Source: RPQJ01 sp963778185 (GTDB lineage Bacteria; Pseudomonadota; Gammaproteobacteria; Steroidobacterales; Steroidobacteraceae). Taken from it: DNA of 64,000 bases. The notes below the pieces were generated by a model, which saw only the letters and a list, made by a program, of their open reading frames with translations, did not search any database and was not told where the DNA came from. Below are positions 42,228 through 51,462 of the stretch, in pieces. A program made the translations under genes and the position numbers. The stretch covers positions 1,674,001-1,738,000 of the forward strand of contig CAVZTF010000003.1 in the NCBI GenBank assembly GCA_963778185.1. Reading direction: 5' to 3'. Numbering within the stretch: position 1 is the stretch's first letter; each line of letters opens with the position of its first letter.

Positions 42228-43787
42228 TCACTCCCCCGTGATCGCCGGCGAGACCGGCAGCGTGAAATGAAAACGCGCGCCGCATTCTTCGTTCGGAGTG
42301 TGCCACAGGCGGCCGCCGTGGGCGCGTACGATCGACCGGCTGATGGCCAGGCCCAGCCCGGTGCCGCCGGCCTTCGTGGTGAAGAACGGGTTGAACAGGT
42401 GCTCGGTGGCCTCCGGCACCAGCCCGCAGCCGTGGTCTGCCACCGTGATCTCGACCTCGCCGTCGCCGGAGCGCCGCGTCTGCAGCAGCACCTCGCGCCG
42501 CTCTTCTGGCGCGTCGGTCATGGCGTCGATCGCGTTGCGGACGAGGTTGAGCACGACCTGTTGCAGCTGGATGGGGTCGGCGTAGACCGTCGGCAGTTCC
42601 TGTTCGGCGTCGATGCGCAGCCGGATGTTGTGCAGCCGCGCATCCGTGTCGGCGAGCGTGCGCAGGTCCTGCAGCAGGCGACTGCAGTCCACCGGCTCGC
42701 GCTTGACCTCGCGGTTCTTCACGAAGTTGCGCAGGCGCCGGATCACCTCGCCGGCGCGCAGCGCCTGGTTGTTGACCTGCTCGAGCGCCGCCAGGACGTC
42801 GTCGATCTCGGGCACCGGCAGCCTGAGCAGCCGCTGGCAGGCCTGTGCATAGGTGGCGATGGCGGACAACGGCTGGTTGATCTCGTGCGCGAGTCCCGCC
42901 GCCATCTCGCCCATGGTGGAGAGCCGGGCGAAGTGCGTCAGACGCTCCTGCAGCTGGCGGGCCTCGTCCTGCGCGTGGCGGCGGTCGGTGACGTCGTGGA
43001 TGGTGCCGACGTGCTTGATCGTGCGGCCGTCCGCGTCATGGAAGGCCTGAGCGATGTGGTGCAGGTGCTTGACCGTGCCGTCGGGCAGCACCACGCGATA
43101 CTCGACGTCGAGGGCCGGGCTCTTCGGGCTGATGCGTGCGAACTCTGCCAATACCCTCTCGCGGTCCGCCGGGTGCACCCACTGGTTGAGGAAATCCGCG
43201 CCCGAGATCCGCGTGCCGGAGCCCTCCGGCAACCCCAGGATGCGGTAGAGCTGCGACGAGTAGTAGTCCTGCCCGTACGCCTGCCCGTGCATGACGTAAT
43301 TGCCGAGGTTCGCGAGTTGCTGGGCGAGGCGCAGCTCGGCCTCACTGCGCCTGAGGTTCTCCTCCGCCACCTTGCGCTGCGTGATGTCGCGGATGAATCC
43401 CACGAACCGCGGTGCCGCGCCGGCGCTCAGCTGCCCGACGGCGAGTTCGCAGGGGAAGCGGCTGCCGTCCTTGCGCCGGGCCGTCACCTCCCGGCCCAGG
43501 CCGATGATCCGGGCCTCGCCGGTGGTCCGGTAGCGCGCGAGGTACGCATCGTGTTCGCTGTGATACGGCTCGGGCATCAGTTCGCGGACATTGCGCCCGA
43601 GGATCTCGGCGGGCCCGTAGCCGAACACGCTCTGCGCAGAGGCGTTGAACTCCTCGATGGTGCCCACCTCGTCGATGACGATGATGGCGTCGACCGCGGC
43701 CTCCAGCAGGGCGCGGAACTCGTGCTCGGACTGTGCCAGGCTGCGCCGGGGCGCCGCTGCGTGGCTGGAATTGGAGTTCTTGCTCAT
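42228..43787 (-). CDS. FixL-like PAS sensor histidine kinase without the heme ligand
   Basis: 519 residues from MSKNSNSSHAAAP. PAS-1 (about 20-140) is strikingly like the FixL oxygen sensor (AYLARYRTT, IIGLGREVTARRKDGSRFP), but the proximal heme His of FixL (in DPHIIG) is Arg93 here. PAS-2 of the PAS_3 type (about 150-275), then HisKA with phospho-His301 in GLAHEINQPLSAIATYAQ, and HATPase with NAIDAM, DHGCGL and TTKAGGTGLGLAI. No membrane segment, so it is cytosolic. It pairs with the fixJ-like gene downstream. The signal is unknown; heme oxygen sensing seems unlikely. Confidence 0.88.
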   Translation of the reverse strand: MSKNSNSSHAAAPRRSLAQSEHEFRALLEAAVDAIIVIDEVGTIEEFNASAQSVFGYGPAEILGRNVRELMPEPYHSEHDAYLARYRTTGEARIIGLGREVTARRKDGSRFPCELAVGQLSAGAAPRFVGFIRDITQRKVAEENLRRSEAELRLAQQLANLGNYVMHGQAYGQDYYSSQLYRILGLPEGSGTRISGADFLNQWVHPADRERVLAEFARISPKSPALDVEYRVVLPDGTVKHLHHIAQAFHDADGRTIKHVGTIHDVTDRRHAQDEARQLQERLTHFARLSTMGEMAAGLAHEINQPLSAIATYAQACQRLLRLPVPEIDDVLAALEQVNNQALRAGEVIRRLRNFVKNREVKREPVDCSRLLQDLRTLADTDARLHNIRLRIDAEQELPTVYADPIQLQQVVLNLVRNAIDAMTDAPEERREVLLQTRRSGDGEVEITVADHGCGLVPEATEHLFNPFFTTKAGGTGLGLAISRSIVRAHGGRLWHTPNEECGARFHFTLPVSPAITGE

Positions 43788-43845
43788 CCTCGTCGGTCGG
43801 ATCGGGTCTGCGGCCGCCAATCGTAAGTGAAGCCGCGGGCCGGCA

Positions 43846-43860
43846 CTAGGTATTACTGGA
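43846..43860 (+). promoter_or_regulatory. CTAGGTATT motif upstream of hsp20
   Basis: CTAGGTATTACTGG in the 190-bp divergent region between the FixL-like gene and hsp20, 132 bp before the hsp20 ATG. Nearly the same sequence occurs before the universal stress gene. An AATAGAT at 43911-43917 may be the -10, placing the site near -70. Confidence 0.5.
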
Positions 43861-43977
43861 AGCAGGTCCCCGCGGAGCCCCGGATTTCGCGTGGCCGGGG
43901 TGCGGTGGAGAATAGATCCGCGGCCCGGCGGGCTTGCGGGCCGCGTGTCACCGTAGGGGAGACCCGAGGAGGCAACC

Positions 43978-44412
43978 ATGAGACTGACACGCTGGGAACC
44001 GTTCCGAGAGATGGACGAGATGCTGAGGGGAATCACCCCGATGTTCGGGCGCCTGCCGGCCCGGACCGGGGAGGAGGCCTATGAGTTCCTGCCGCCGGCG
44101 GACATCGTCGAGCGCGAGAAGGAGTACCTGATCAAGATCGACCTGCCGGAGGTACCGAAGGAGGACGTGAAGGTCCTCTACGAGGAAGGCGTGCTCACCA
44201 TCCGCGGCGAGCGCAAGGTCGAGAAGGAAGTGAAGGGCGAAAAGGTGCACCGCACCGAGCGCTACTTCGGGACCTTCGAGCGCAGCTTCGTGCTGCCCGA
44301 GGACGTGGACGCCAAGGTCATCAAGGCCGAGTCCAAGGATGGCGTGCTGATGATCCACCTGCCGCGCGTGGCGGTGGAAAGGGCACGGCCGCTGGCCATC
44401 ACGATCCAGTGA
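43978..44412 (+). CDS. Hsp20/alpha-crystallin small heat shock protein
   Basis: 144 residues. N-terminal LTRWEPFREMDEML, alpha-crystallin domain 40-130 (PPADIVEREKEYLIKIDLPEVPKEDVKV ... GVLTIRGERK, ... FERSFVLPEDVDAKVIKAESKDGVLMIHLPR). The C-terminal I-x-I anchor is AITIQ. GAGGAGGCAACC is a strong ribosome site. It holds unfolded proteins under stress. It sits between the sensor gene and the cbb3 maturation genes and ends in a strong terminator. Confidence 0.92.
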   Translation: MRLTRWEPFREMDEMLRGITPMFGRLPARTGEEAYEFLPPADIVEREKEYLIKIDLPEVPKEDVKVLYEEGVLTIRGERKVEKEVKGEKVHRTERYFGTFERSFVLPEDVDAKVIKAESKDGVLMIHLPRVAVERARPLAITIQ

Positions 44413-44433
44413 CCGAAGCGATGCAGAACTCCC

Positions 44434-44462
44434 GGGGCGCGGCGCATGCCGCGCCCCTTTTT
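44434..44462 (+). terminator. Rho-independent terminator after hsp20
   Basis: Perfect 10-bp stem GGGGCGCGGC/GCCGCGCCCC with GCAT loop followed by five T. Because the opposing cbb3 maturation operon ends at 44468, it may serve both strands in part. Confidence 0.93.
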
Positions 44463-44467
44463 CCTGC

Positions 44468-45226
44468 TCATTCCGTCCGCTGATGCGAGTGCTCCCCGTG
44501 GCCGTCGTGCAGTCCGTGGGAGCCGGTGGCTTTCGCCATTCCATACAGCGCATTTCCCGCGGTCCACAGGCCGAATGCCAGCAGCAGCGCACCCGCGATC
44601 GCCCGCAAAGAAGCGCGGCGCGAGAGCCCGCGCGCGATGCGATCGAAGGCCAGGGTCGCAGTGACCATCGACGGCAGCGTCCCGAGGCCGAACACGAGCA
44701 TCACAGCTGCGCCGGTGGCGACGCTGGCGGTGGTCGCGGCCAGGAGCAGCATCGAATAGGTCATGCCGCAGGGCAGCCAGCCCCAGGCGAGTCCGAGGCC
44801 TATCGCCCCGCCGATGCCGCCTGAGCGGCCCTGGCGCGCGGTCCAGGGGGCGATGCGTCGCCACAGCCCGGACCCGGCGGACTCGATCGGGTCGAGCAGG
44901 CGCCAGCCGAACAGCAGCCGGCCCGCCGCCGCCAGCATGATCAATCCCGCGATTACGCGGAAGGCGACCGACAGCGGCTTGACGTCCACGGCGTGCAACA
45001 GCGTGCGGCCGAGCAGCCCGGCGATGCCGCCGGCGACGGCATAGCTCGTGATGCGCGCGAGGTTGTAGGCGAACGCCATTGCGACCCGTGCACCCGTGCC
45101 GGATCGCTGGCTCCTCATGGCCAGCGCGCCTGCGATGCCGCCGCACATTCCGATGCAATGGCCGCTCGCCGCGAATCCGGCGACCAGCGCTGCGCCGAGG
45201 CTCAATGCTTCCACGCCGGGAGTCAT
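44468..45226 (-). CDS. TauE/SafE-family (DsbD-like) membrane protein of the cbb3 maturation cluster
   Basis: 252 residues; ATG overlaps the ccoS stop by one base (TGATG). Six or seven membrane helices with the two Cys-bearing motifs of the family, GHCIGMCGGIAGAL (about 22-35) and WLPCGMTYSMLLLA. The tail is His-rich (GSHGLHDGHGEHSHQ), suited to binding copper. Genes of this type follow ccoS in many proteobacteria and probably help deliver copper or thiol reductant for the CcoN CuB centre. Confidence 0.87.
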   Translation of the reverse strand: MTPGVEALSLGAALVAGFAASGHCIGMCGGIAGALAMRSQRSGTGARVAMAFAYNLARITSYAVAGGIAGLLGRTLLHAVDVKPLSVAFRVIAGLIMLAAAGRLLFGWRLLDPIESAGSGLWRRIAPWTARQGRSGGIGGAIGLGLAWGWLPCGMTYSMLLLAATTASVATGAAVMLVFGLGTLPSMVTATLAFDRIARGLSRRASLRAIAGALLLAFGLWTAGNALYGMAKATGSHGLHDGHGEHSHQRTE

Positions 45227-45408
45227 CAAGGGGCGTCCTCATCCCGGTGGGTGCCGTTCGGGGCGTCGGGCTCGTCGTCGGTCAGCACGGACCAGCCGGG
45301 ACTGTCGAGATCGTCGAACTGGCCATCGCCCGCGGCCCAGAAGAACGCCCACAGGCCAAAGGCGACCAGCACCAACCCGAGGGGGACCAGTACGTAGATG
45401 ATGCTCAT
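45226..45408 (-). CDS. ccoS: cbb3 oxidase maturation protein CcoS
   Basis: 60 residues: one N-terminal membrane helix (MSIIYVLVPLGLVLVAFGLWAFFWA) followed by the CcoS signature GDGQFDDLDSPGWSVLTDD. It is needed for cofactor insertion into the cbb3 oxidase. Starts directly after ccoI and overlaps the next gene. Confidence 0.94.
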   Translation of the reverse strand: MSIIYVLVPLGLVLVAFGLWAFFWAAGDGQFDDLDSPGWSVLTDDEPDAPNGTHRDEDAP

Positions 45409-45409
45409 T

Positions 45410-47875
45410 TCAGGCAGCCTCAGGTTGGCGGGCCTGCGGCCGCTCCGGGCGGCGGCGTCCCGAGCCGCGCGACAGGCGCATCGCGTTCAGCACGACCGCG
45501 ACCGAGCTCAGCGACATGCCGATCGCCGCGAGCCAGGGCGGGACGAAGCCGAGCGCCGCGAGCGGCAGGGCCGCAAGGTTGTAGACGATCGCCCAGGTGA
45601 GATTCTGCCGAACCACGCGCTGCGTGCGCCGCGCGAGGTCGACGGTCGCCGGCAGGTCCTCGAGCGACTCCCGGACCAGGATGAGGTCGGCGCTCGTCTG
45701 CGCCAGCGCCGAGCCGCGGCCCATGGCGACGGCTACGTCGGCACCACGCAGCAGCGGCGCGTCGTTGATCCCGTCGCCGACGGCAATGACCACGGCGCCC
45801 CCGGCCTGCAGTGCCTTGAGCCGCTCGAGCTTCGCTTCCGGCGACAGCCGCGACTGGTGCCGCTCGATCCCGCACCGCGCCGCGATCCGCGCGACGGCGG
45901 CGGCCTCGTCGCCGCTCACGATCTCCGACGGCAGGCCGAGCGCCGCGAGGTCGGCGACGCACCTGGCCGCTTCGGGGCGGATCGGGTCGGTGAGCCGGAA
46001 GGCGGCCAGGAGGCCCTGTTCGCCACCGAGGTACACCCAGCTCTCGCCACTCGTATCGTCGGGCGACCGCGGTGGCGCGCCCGCAGCGGCGATTCCGCCG
46101 GCGAAGCCGAGCGTCCCGATGCGAAGGCGCACCCCGTCCACGCGACCTGCCAGGCCTTCGCCCGCGACCACGCGGGTCTCGGTCGCGATCCCCTGCCCCT
46201 CGGCCGAAGCGAGGAACGCTCGCGCGATCGGGTGCTCGGACATGCGCTCGAGCGCGGCTGCGAGCGCCAGGCACCGCTCCGGTGCCAGGTCCCCGAGTGG
46301 CCGTACCTCCTCCACGCGCACCAGGCCCCTGGTGAGCGTGCCGGTCTTGTCCCACAGCACCTGCGTCGCCTTGGCCAGCGACTCGATCGCGTCGGTGTGG
46401 GCGACCAGCACTCCACGACGCGCGAGCGCTGCCGTGGCCGCGGCCAGCGCCGCCGGCGTCGCGAGCGAAAGGGCACAGGGACAGGTGACCACCAGCACGG
46501 CGAGCGTGGCGCCGAAGGCGCGCGACGGGTCCAGGAACCACCACACGGCGAACACCAGCCCCGCCCCGACCAGGATGCGCCCGAGGAACCATGCGGCGGC
46601 GCGGTCCGCGGCCTTCGCCAGGCGCGGACGCTCGGCCTGCGCGCGCTCGAGCAGCGCCACGATGCCCGACAGCACCGTGTTGCCCGCGACCGCTTCGATC
46701 CGCACGCGCAGCGGCGCCGCGAGGTTCTGCGTGCCCTGGTGCACGCGTGCGCCGGGTGGCTTGGCGATGGCCGCGGATTCGCCCGTGAGCATCGACTCGT
46801 CGGCGCGCCCGTCGCCCTCGACGACCGTGCCGTCGGCGGCGAAGACTTCGCCCGCGCGCACCAGCAACTCGTCGCCCACCGCGAGGTCGACGGCCTGCAC
46901 GTCCTCGACGCTTCCCGCGCGGACTCGCCGCGCCGTCACGGGCGCGAGGCGAGCGAGTGCATCGGCTACGCTGCCCGCGCGATGGCGCGCGATCATCTCG
47001 ACGTAGCGGCCGATCGAGAGGAAGAACACGAACATGGTCACCGAGTCGAAATACACCTCGCCGTGGCCGCGCAGCGCGTTCACCACGCTCGCCACGAAGG
47101 CGAGCGCGATGCCGAGGGTGACGGGGACGTCCATGCTGATGCCGCGCGCGCGGAGCGCGTGCCAGGCGCCCTGGTAGAATGGCCAGCCGGCGTACAGCGC
47201 CACCGGGATCGCGACCAGCATGCTCACGAGCCGCAGGAACTCGCGGATGTCCGGGTCCATGCCCGACGCCTCGCCGATGTAGAGCGGCACGGCGAACATC
47301 ATCACCTGCATCATCCCGAGGCCCGCGACCGCCAGGCGCTTGAGCGCGGCGCGGCGCTCGAGCAGCGCGAACTGCTCGGAGGGCTCGCCGGCGAGCGGGT
47401 GGGGTCGCAGCCCGACGTGCTCGAGGACGCGCAGCAGGTCCCCGAGGCGCACCTTCGCCGGGTCCCAGACCAGGCGCGCGCGGGCCGTGGCAGGGTTCAC
47501 GCTCACCTCCAGCACGCCACTCTGCAGGTGCAGCGCCTTGTCCGCCAGCCAACTGCAGGCCGCACACCGCAGCCCCTCGAGCAGCACGGTGATGGAGCGG
47601 GCGCCGTCAGGCTCGGCCCGGCTGAGGCGCTCGACCAGCTCGGGGCGGTCGTAGGCCGACCAGCGATCGGCGCGTGGGGGCTCGTCGGCCCGCGTGGCAC
47701 CGACGTCTCGGTAGCGGTAGTAGTCGCCGAGTCCCGCGCCGGTGATGAACTCGGCGACCGCCTTGCAGCCGTGGCAGCACACCGGCTCGTCGCGGCCGGC
47801 GATCCTTGCGTGAACCACGAATCCGCGCGGGATGGGTTCGCCGCAGTGGAAGCAGGGCGAGCCGCCGGGGCTCAT
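45410..47875 (-). CDS. ccoI: Copper-exporting P-type ATPase CcoI
   Basis: 821 residues; ATG overlaps the preceding small gene (ATGA). N-terminal Cys-rich zinc/metal domain (CFHCGEPIP ... CCHGCKAV), HMA domain with GLRCAACSW (about 105-113), eight membrane helices, transport motif TCPCAL, phosphorylation site DKTGTLT, HP motif SEHPIARAF and hinge GDGINDAPLL. Moves Cu+ across the inner membrane for assembly of the CcoN heme-copper centre. The frame stays open far upstream, but that part is antisense of ccoG. Confidence 0.94.
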   Translation of the reverse strand: MSPGGSPCFHCGEPIPRGFVVHARIAGRDEPVCCHGCKAVAEFITGAGLGDYYRYRDVGATRADEPPRADRWSAYDRPELVERLSRAEPDGARSITVLLEGLRCAACSWLADKALHLQSGVLEVSVNPATARARLVWDPAKVRLGDLLRVLEHVGLRPHPLAGEPSEQFALLERRAALKRLAVAGLGMMQVMMFAVPLYIGEASGMDPDIREFLRLVSMLVAIPVALYAGWPFYQGAWHALRARGISMDVPVTLGIALAFVASVVNALRGHGEVYFDSVTMFVFFLSIGRYVEMIARHRAGSVADALARLAPVTARRVRAGSVEDVQAVDLAVGDELLVRAGEVFAADGTVVEGDGRADESMLTGESAAIAKPPGARVHQGTQNLAAPLRVRIEAVAGNTVLSGIVALLERAQAERPRLAKAADRAAAWFLGRILVGAGLVFAVWWFLDPSRAFGATLAVLVVTCPCALSLATPAALAAATAALARRGVLVAHTDAIESLAKATQVLWDKTGTLTRGLVRVEEVRPLGDLAPERCLALAAALERMSEHPIARAFLASAEGQGIATETRVVAGEGLAGRVDGVRLRIGTLGFAGGIAAAGAPPRSPDDTSGESWVYLGGEQGLLAAFRLTDPIRPEAARCVADLAALGLPSEIVSGDEAAAVARIAARCGIERHQSRLSPEAKLERLKALQAGGAVVIAVGDGINDAPLLRGADVAVAMGRGSALAQTSADLILVRESLEDLPATVDLARRTQRVVRQNLTWAIVYNLAALPLAALGFVPPWLAAIGMSLSSVAVVLNAMRLSRGSGRRRPERPQARQPEAA

Positions 47876-48078
47876 GGCTCGGGCTGGGTCGTGCCCTCGG
47901 ACTCGCCGCAACGCATGGTGACGCCGTCCTGCACGCAGTCGCGCCGGACGAGCGTATCGGGATGCGCGACCGCGAGGTACAGCGTGAAGCCTCCGCCGAT
48001 CACGGCAGCGGCCGGTGGCAGGATCAGCAGCCAGGGCCACAGTTGCCGATACCAGGGACGGGGAGGCGTGGCGCTCAT
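47872..48078 (-). CDS. ccoH: Short CcoH/FixH-like membrane protein
   Basis: 68 residues. The N terminus PPRPWYRQLWPWLLILPPAAAVIGGGFTLYLAVAHPDTLV is the FixH/CcoH membrane-anchor pattern, but the periplasmic Ig-like domain of full CcoH (about 150-170 residues) is missing; the tail has two Cys (DCVQDGVTMRCGES). Between ccoG (12 nt) and ccoI (ATGA overlap), the exact slot of ccoH. Either a naturally short form or the remnant of one. Confidence 0.78.
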   Translation of the reverse strand: MSATPPRPWYRQLWPWLLILPPAAAVIGGGFTLYLAVAHPDTLVRRDCVQDGVTMRCGESEGTTQPEP

Positions 48079-48090
48079 GGGTGCAGCGTA

Positions 48091-49469
<1,379 letters not shown>

Positions 49470-49473
<4 letters not shown>

Positions 49474-49769
49474 GGTTCCTTCTCGGGAGGCTCAGTCCTT
49501 GCCGTGCGTGCGAGGTACAGCGTGAGAAGGCTCGACAGGGCCGCGATCAGCCAGAAGAAGAAGAAGCCCACGGCATAGCCGGTCATGCGGCTGGCGAACG
49601 CGGGCGGGGGATAGTCGTCGTGGCCGACGAGCACCGGGTCGATGAAAGCGAAGCTCACCATGGCGGCCACGCACGCGGCAAGGAACGACGGCCAGAGGAC
49701 GATGGCCACGTCCTGCTTGAGGCGTGGCCACCGCACTGCACCTGAGTAACCTTCGCCGAGGAGCGGCAT
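49470..49769 (-). CDS. Small membrane protein of the cco cluster
   Basis: 99 residues, two membrane helices (LWPSFLAACVAAMVSFAFI and MTGYAVGFFFFWLIAALSSLLTLYL) joined by a loop PVLVGHDDYPPPAFASR. No Cys pair or heme motif. Lies between ccoP (6 nt) and ccoG (4-bp overlap); uncharacterised proteins of this type occupy the same place in other gammaproteobacteria. Possibly an assembly factor. Confidence 0.78.
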
Positions 49770-49775
49770 GGCTCG

Positions 49776-50678
49776 CTACTGCGCGCCGCCCGACATCCTG
49801 AGCACGTAGGCCGCCAGCAGGCGCACGCGCTGCTCGCCGAGCTTGTCCTGGAACGCCGGCATCTGGCCCATGCGTCCGCCGACCACGGTCTCCCGGATCG
49901 TCGCCGCATCGCCGCCGTACAGCCAGACGTCGTCGGTGAGGTTCGGTGCGCCGACCGCTGCCATGCCCTTGCCGTCCATGCCGTGGCAGGCCATGCAGAA
50001 GGTCTGGAAGTGCGTCGCGCCGGCCGTGGCCTGCGCCGCGTCCGCCGCCTGGCCGGAAAGCTGCCGCACGTAGGCCACGACCTGGTCGACGCCCTCGGCG
50101 CCGAGCACCTCGCCCCACGGCGTCATCGCGGCCGTGCGACCGCCCGCGATCGTCTGCACGATCGTGTCGGGGTCGCCGCCCCACTGCCAGTCGGAATTGG
50201 CGAGGTTCGGGAAGCCGCGCGCACCGCCGCCGTCGGAGCCGTGGCACTGCGCGCAGTTGTTCTGGAACAGGTTGTGCGCCGTGGACATGGCCTGGGGGTT
50301 GGCCGCGAGCTCCGGGACCGTCATCGAGGCGAATGGCGCCAGCAGGCTGGCCGCCTTGGCCTCGACCGCTGCCTTCTCCTCTTCGTATTGCTTCGCCTGC
50401 GACCAGCCCGTGGTGCCCTTGAAGGTGCCGAGCCCCGGGTACAGCGCGAGGTACAGCACCGCGAAGGCCACCGTGATGTAGAACAGCCACAGCCACCACT
50501 TGGGCAGCGGGTTGTTGTACTCGCGCAGGTCGTTGTCCCACACGTGGCCGGTGTCGGCGCCGCCGCCGATCTTCTCGCCTGCCTCGCGGGGCTTCGACGT
50601 CCAGCGCAGCAGCCAGACACAGCCGAGGATGTTCGCGACCGTCAGTACGACGACGAATATGCTCCAACCGCTACTCAT
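49776..50678 (-). CDS. ccoP: cbb3-type cytochrome c oxidase subunit III (CcoP)
   Basis: 300 residues. N-terminal helix, a second helix with YNNPLPKWWLWLFYITVAFA (the CcoP signature), then two c-type heme domains with CAQCH (142-146) and CMACH (228-232) and Met ligands downstream. Diheme electron entry subunit in the periplasm. The start overlaps ccoQ by 8 bp. Confidence 0.95.
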   Translation of the reverse strand: MSSGWSIFVVVLTVANILGCVWLLRWTSKPREAGEKIGGGADTGHVWDNDLREYNNPLPKWWLWLFYITVAFAVLYLALYPGLGTFKGTTGWSQAKQYEEEKAAVEAKAASLLAPFASMTVPELAANPQAMSTAHNLFQNNCAQCHGSDGGGARGFPNLANSDWQWGGDPDTIVQTIAGGRTAAMTPWGEVLGAEGVDQVVAYVRQLSGQAADAAQATAGATHFQTFCMACHGMDGKGMAAVGAPNLTDDVWLYGGDAATIRETVVGGRMGQMPAFQDKLGEQRVRLLAAYVLRMSGGAQ

Positions 50679-50841
50679 CGGATTTTGCTCCCTTGTTCTC
50701 CTGCGGACCCTCGCGGAACGGCATCTGCGCCATTTCGTCGAAGTCCGCCTTGCGGCGACTGCTCCAGGCCCAGGCCACGACCCCGATGAAGGCCAGCATG
50801 ACCGCCAGCGTCACCAGGCCGCGCGCCGTGCCGATGTCCAT
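50671..50841 (-). CDS. ccoQ: cbb3 oxidase subunit CcoQ
   Basis: 56 residues: one membrane helix (GLVTLAVMLAFIGVVAWAWS) followed by a charged cytoplasmic tail with FDEMAQMPF, typical of CcoQ/FixQ, which stabilises the complex. Lies between ccoO (2 nt) and ccoP (8-bp overlap). Confidence 0.92.
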   Translation of the reverse strand: MDIGTARGLVTLAVMLAFIGVVAWAWSSRRKADFDEMAQMPFREGPQENKGAKSDE

Positions 50842-50843
50842 GC

Positions 50844-51452
50844 TCAGCCACCGGCCTTGAGGTTGATGCCGAGCCCCTGCAGGTAGGCAATCAGCGCGTC
50901 GAGTTCGGTCTTGCCCTCGACCGCGGCCGCGGCGCCGGTGAAGTCCTCCTCCGCGTACGGATGGCCGAGCTTCGCCAGCGTGCGCATCTTCTTCTCGATG
51001 AGCGCGCCGTCCACGGCGTTGCGCGCCAGCCACGGATAGGCCGGCATGTTCGACTCGGGCACCACGTCCCGCGGGTTGTTGAAGTGCACGCGATGCCACT
51101 CGTCCGAGTAACGGGCGCCGACGCGCGCGAGGTCGGGCCCGGTGCGCTTCGAGCCGAACTGGAACGGATGGTCGTACACCGACTCGCCCGCGAGCGAGTA
51201 GGGGCCGTAGCGTTCCGTCTCGGAACGGAAGGGCCGGATCATCTGCGAGTGGCAGTTGTAGCAGCCCTCGCGGACGTAGACGTCGCGGCCCGCGAGCCGC
51301 AGCGCCTCGTACGGCTTGATCCCCGGGGCGGGGTCGGTGCTCACGCCCTGGAAGTACAGTGGCACGATCTCGACCAGGCCGCCGATGCTGATCGCCAGCG
51401 CGATCAGCACGCCCATGAGGCCGATCTTCTTTTCGACTGTTTCGTGGTTCAT
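50844..51452 (-). CDS. ccoO: cbb3-type cytochrome c oxidase subunit II (CcoO)
   Basis: 202 residues: N-terminal membrane anchor (GLMGVLIALAISIGGLVEIVPLYF), then a single c-type heme, CYNCH at 64-68, followed by the conserved SQMIRPFRSETERYG and KRTGPDLARVG. Monoheme subunit accepting electrons from CcoP. Confidence 0.95.
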   Translation of the reverse strand: MNHETVEKKIGLMGVLIALAISIGGLVEIVPLYFQGVSTDPAPGIKPYEALRLAGRDVYVREGCYNCHSQMIRPFRSETERYGPYSLAGESVYDHPFQFGSKRTGPDLARVGARYSDEWHRVHFNNPRDVVPESNMPAYPWLARNAVDGALIEKKMRTLAKLGHPYAEEDFTGAAAAVEGKTELDALIAYLQGLGINLKAGG

Positions 51453-51462
51453 GAGCGCTCCC

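Noticed and set aside
41583..43826. 747-codon plus-strand frame opposite fixL/fixJ
   Set aside because: Antisense shadow spanning two clear genes.
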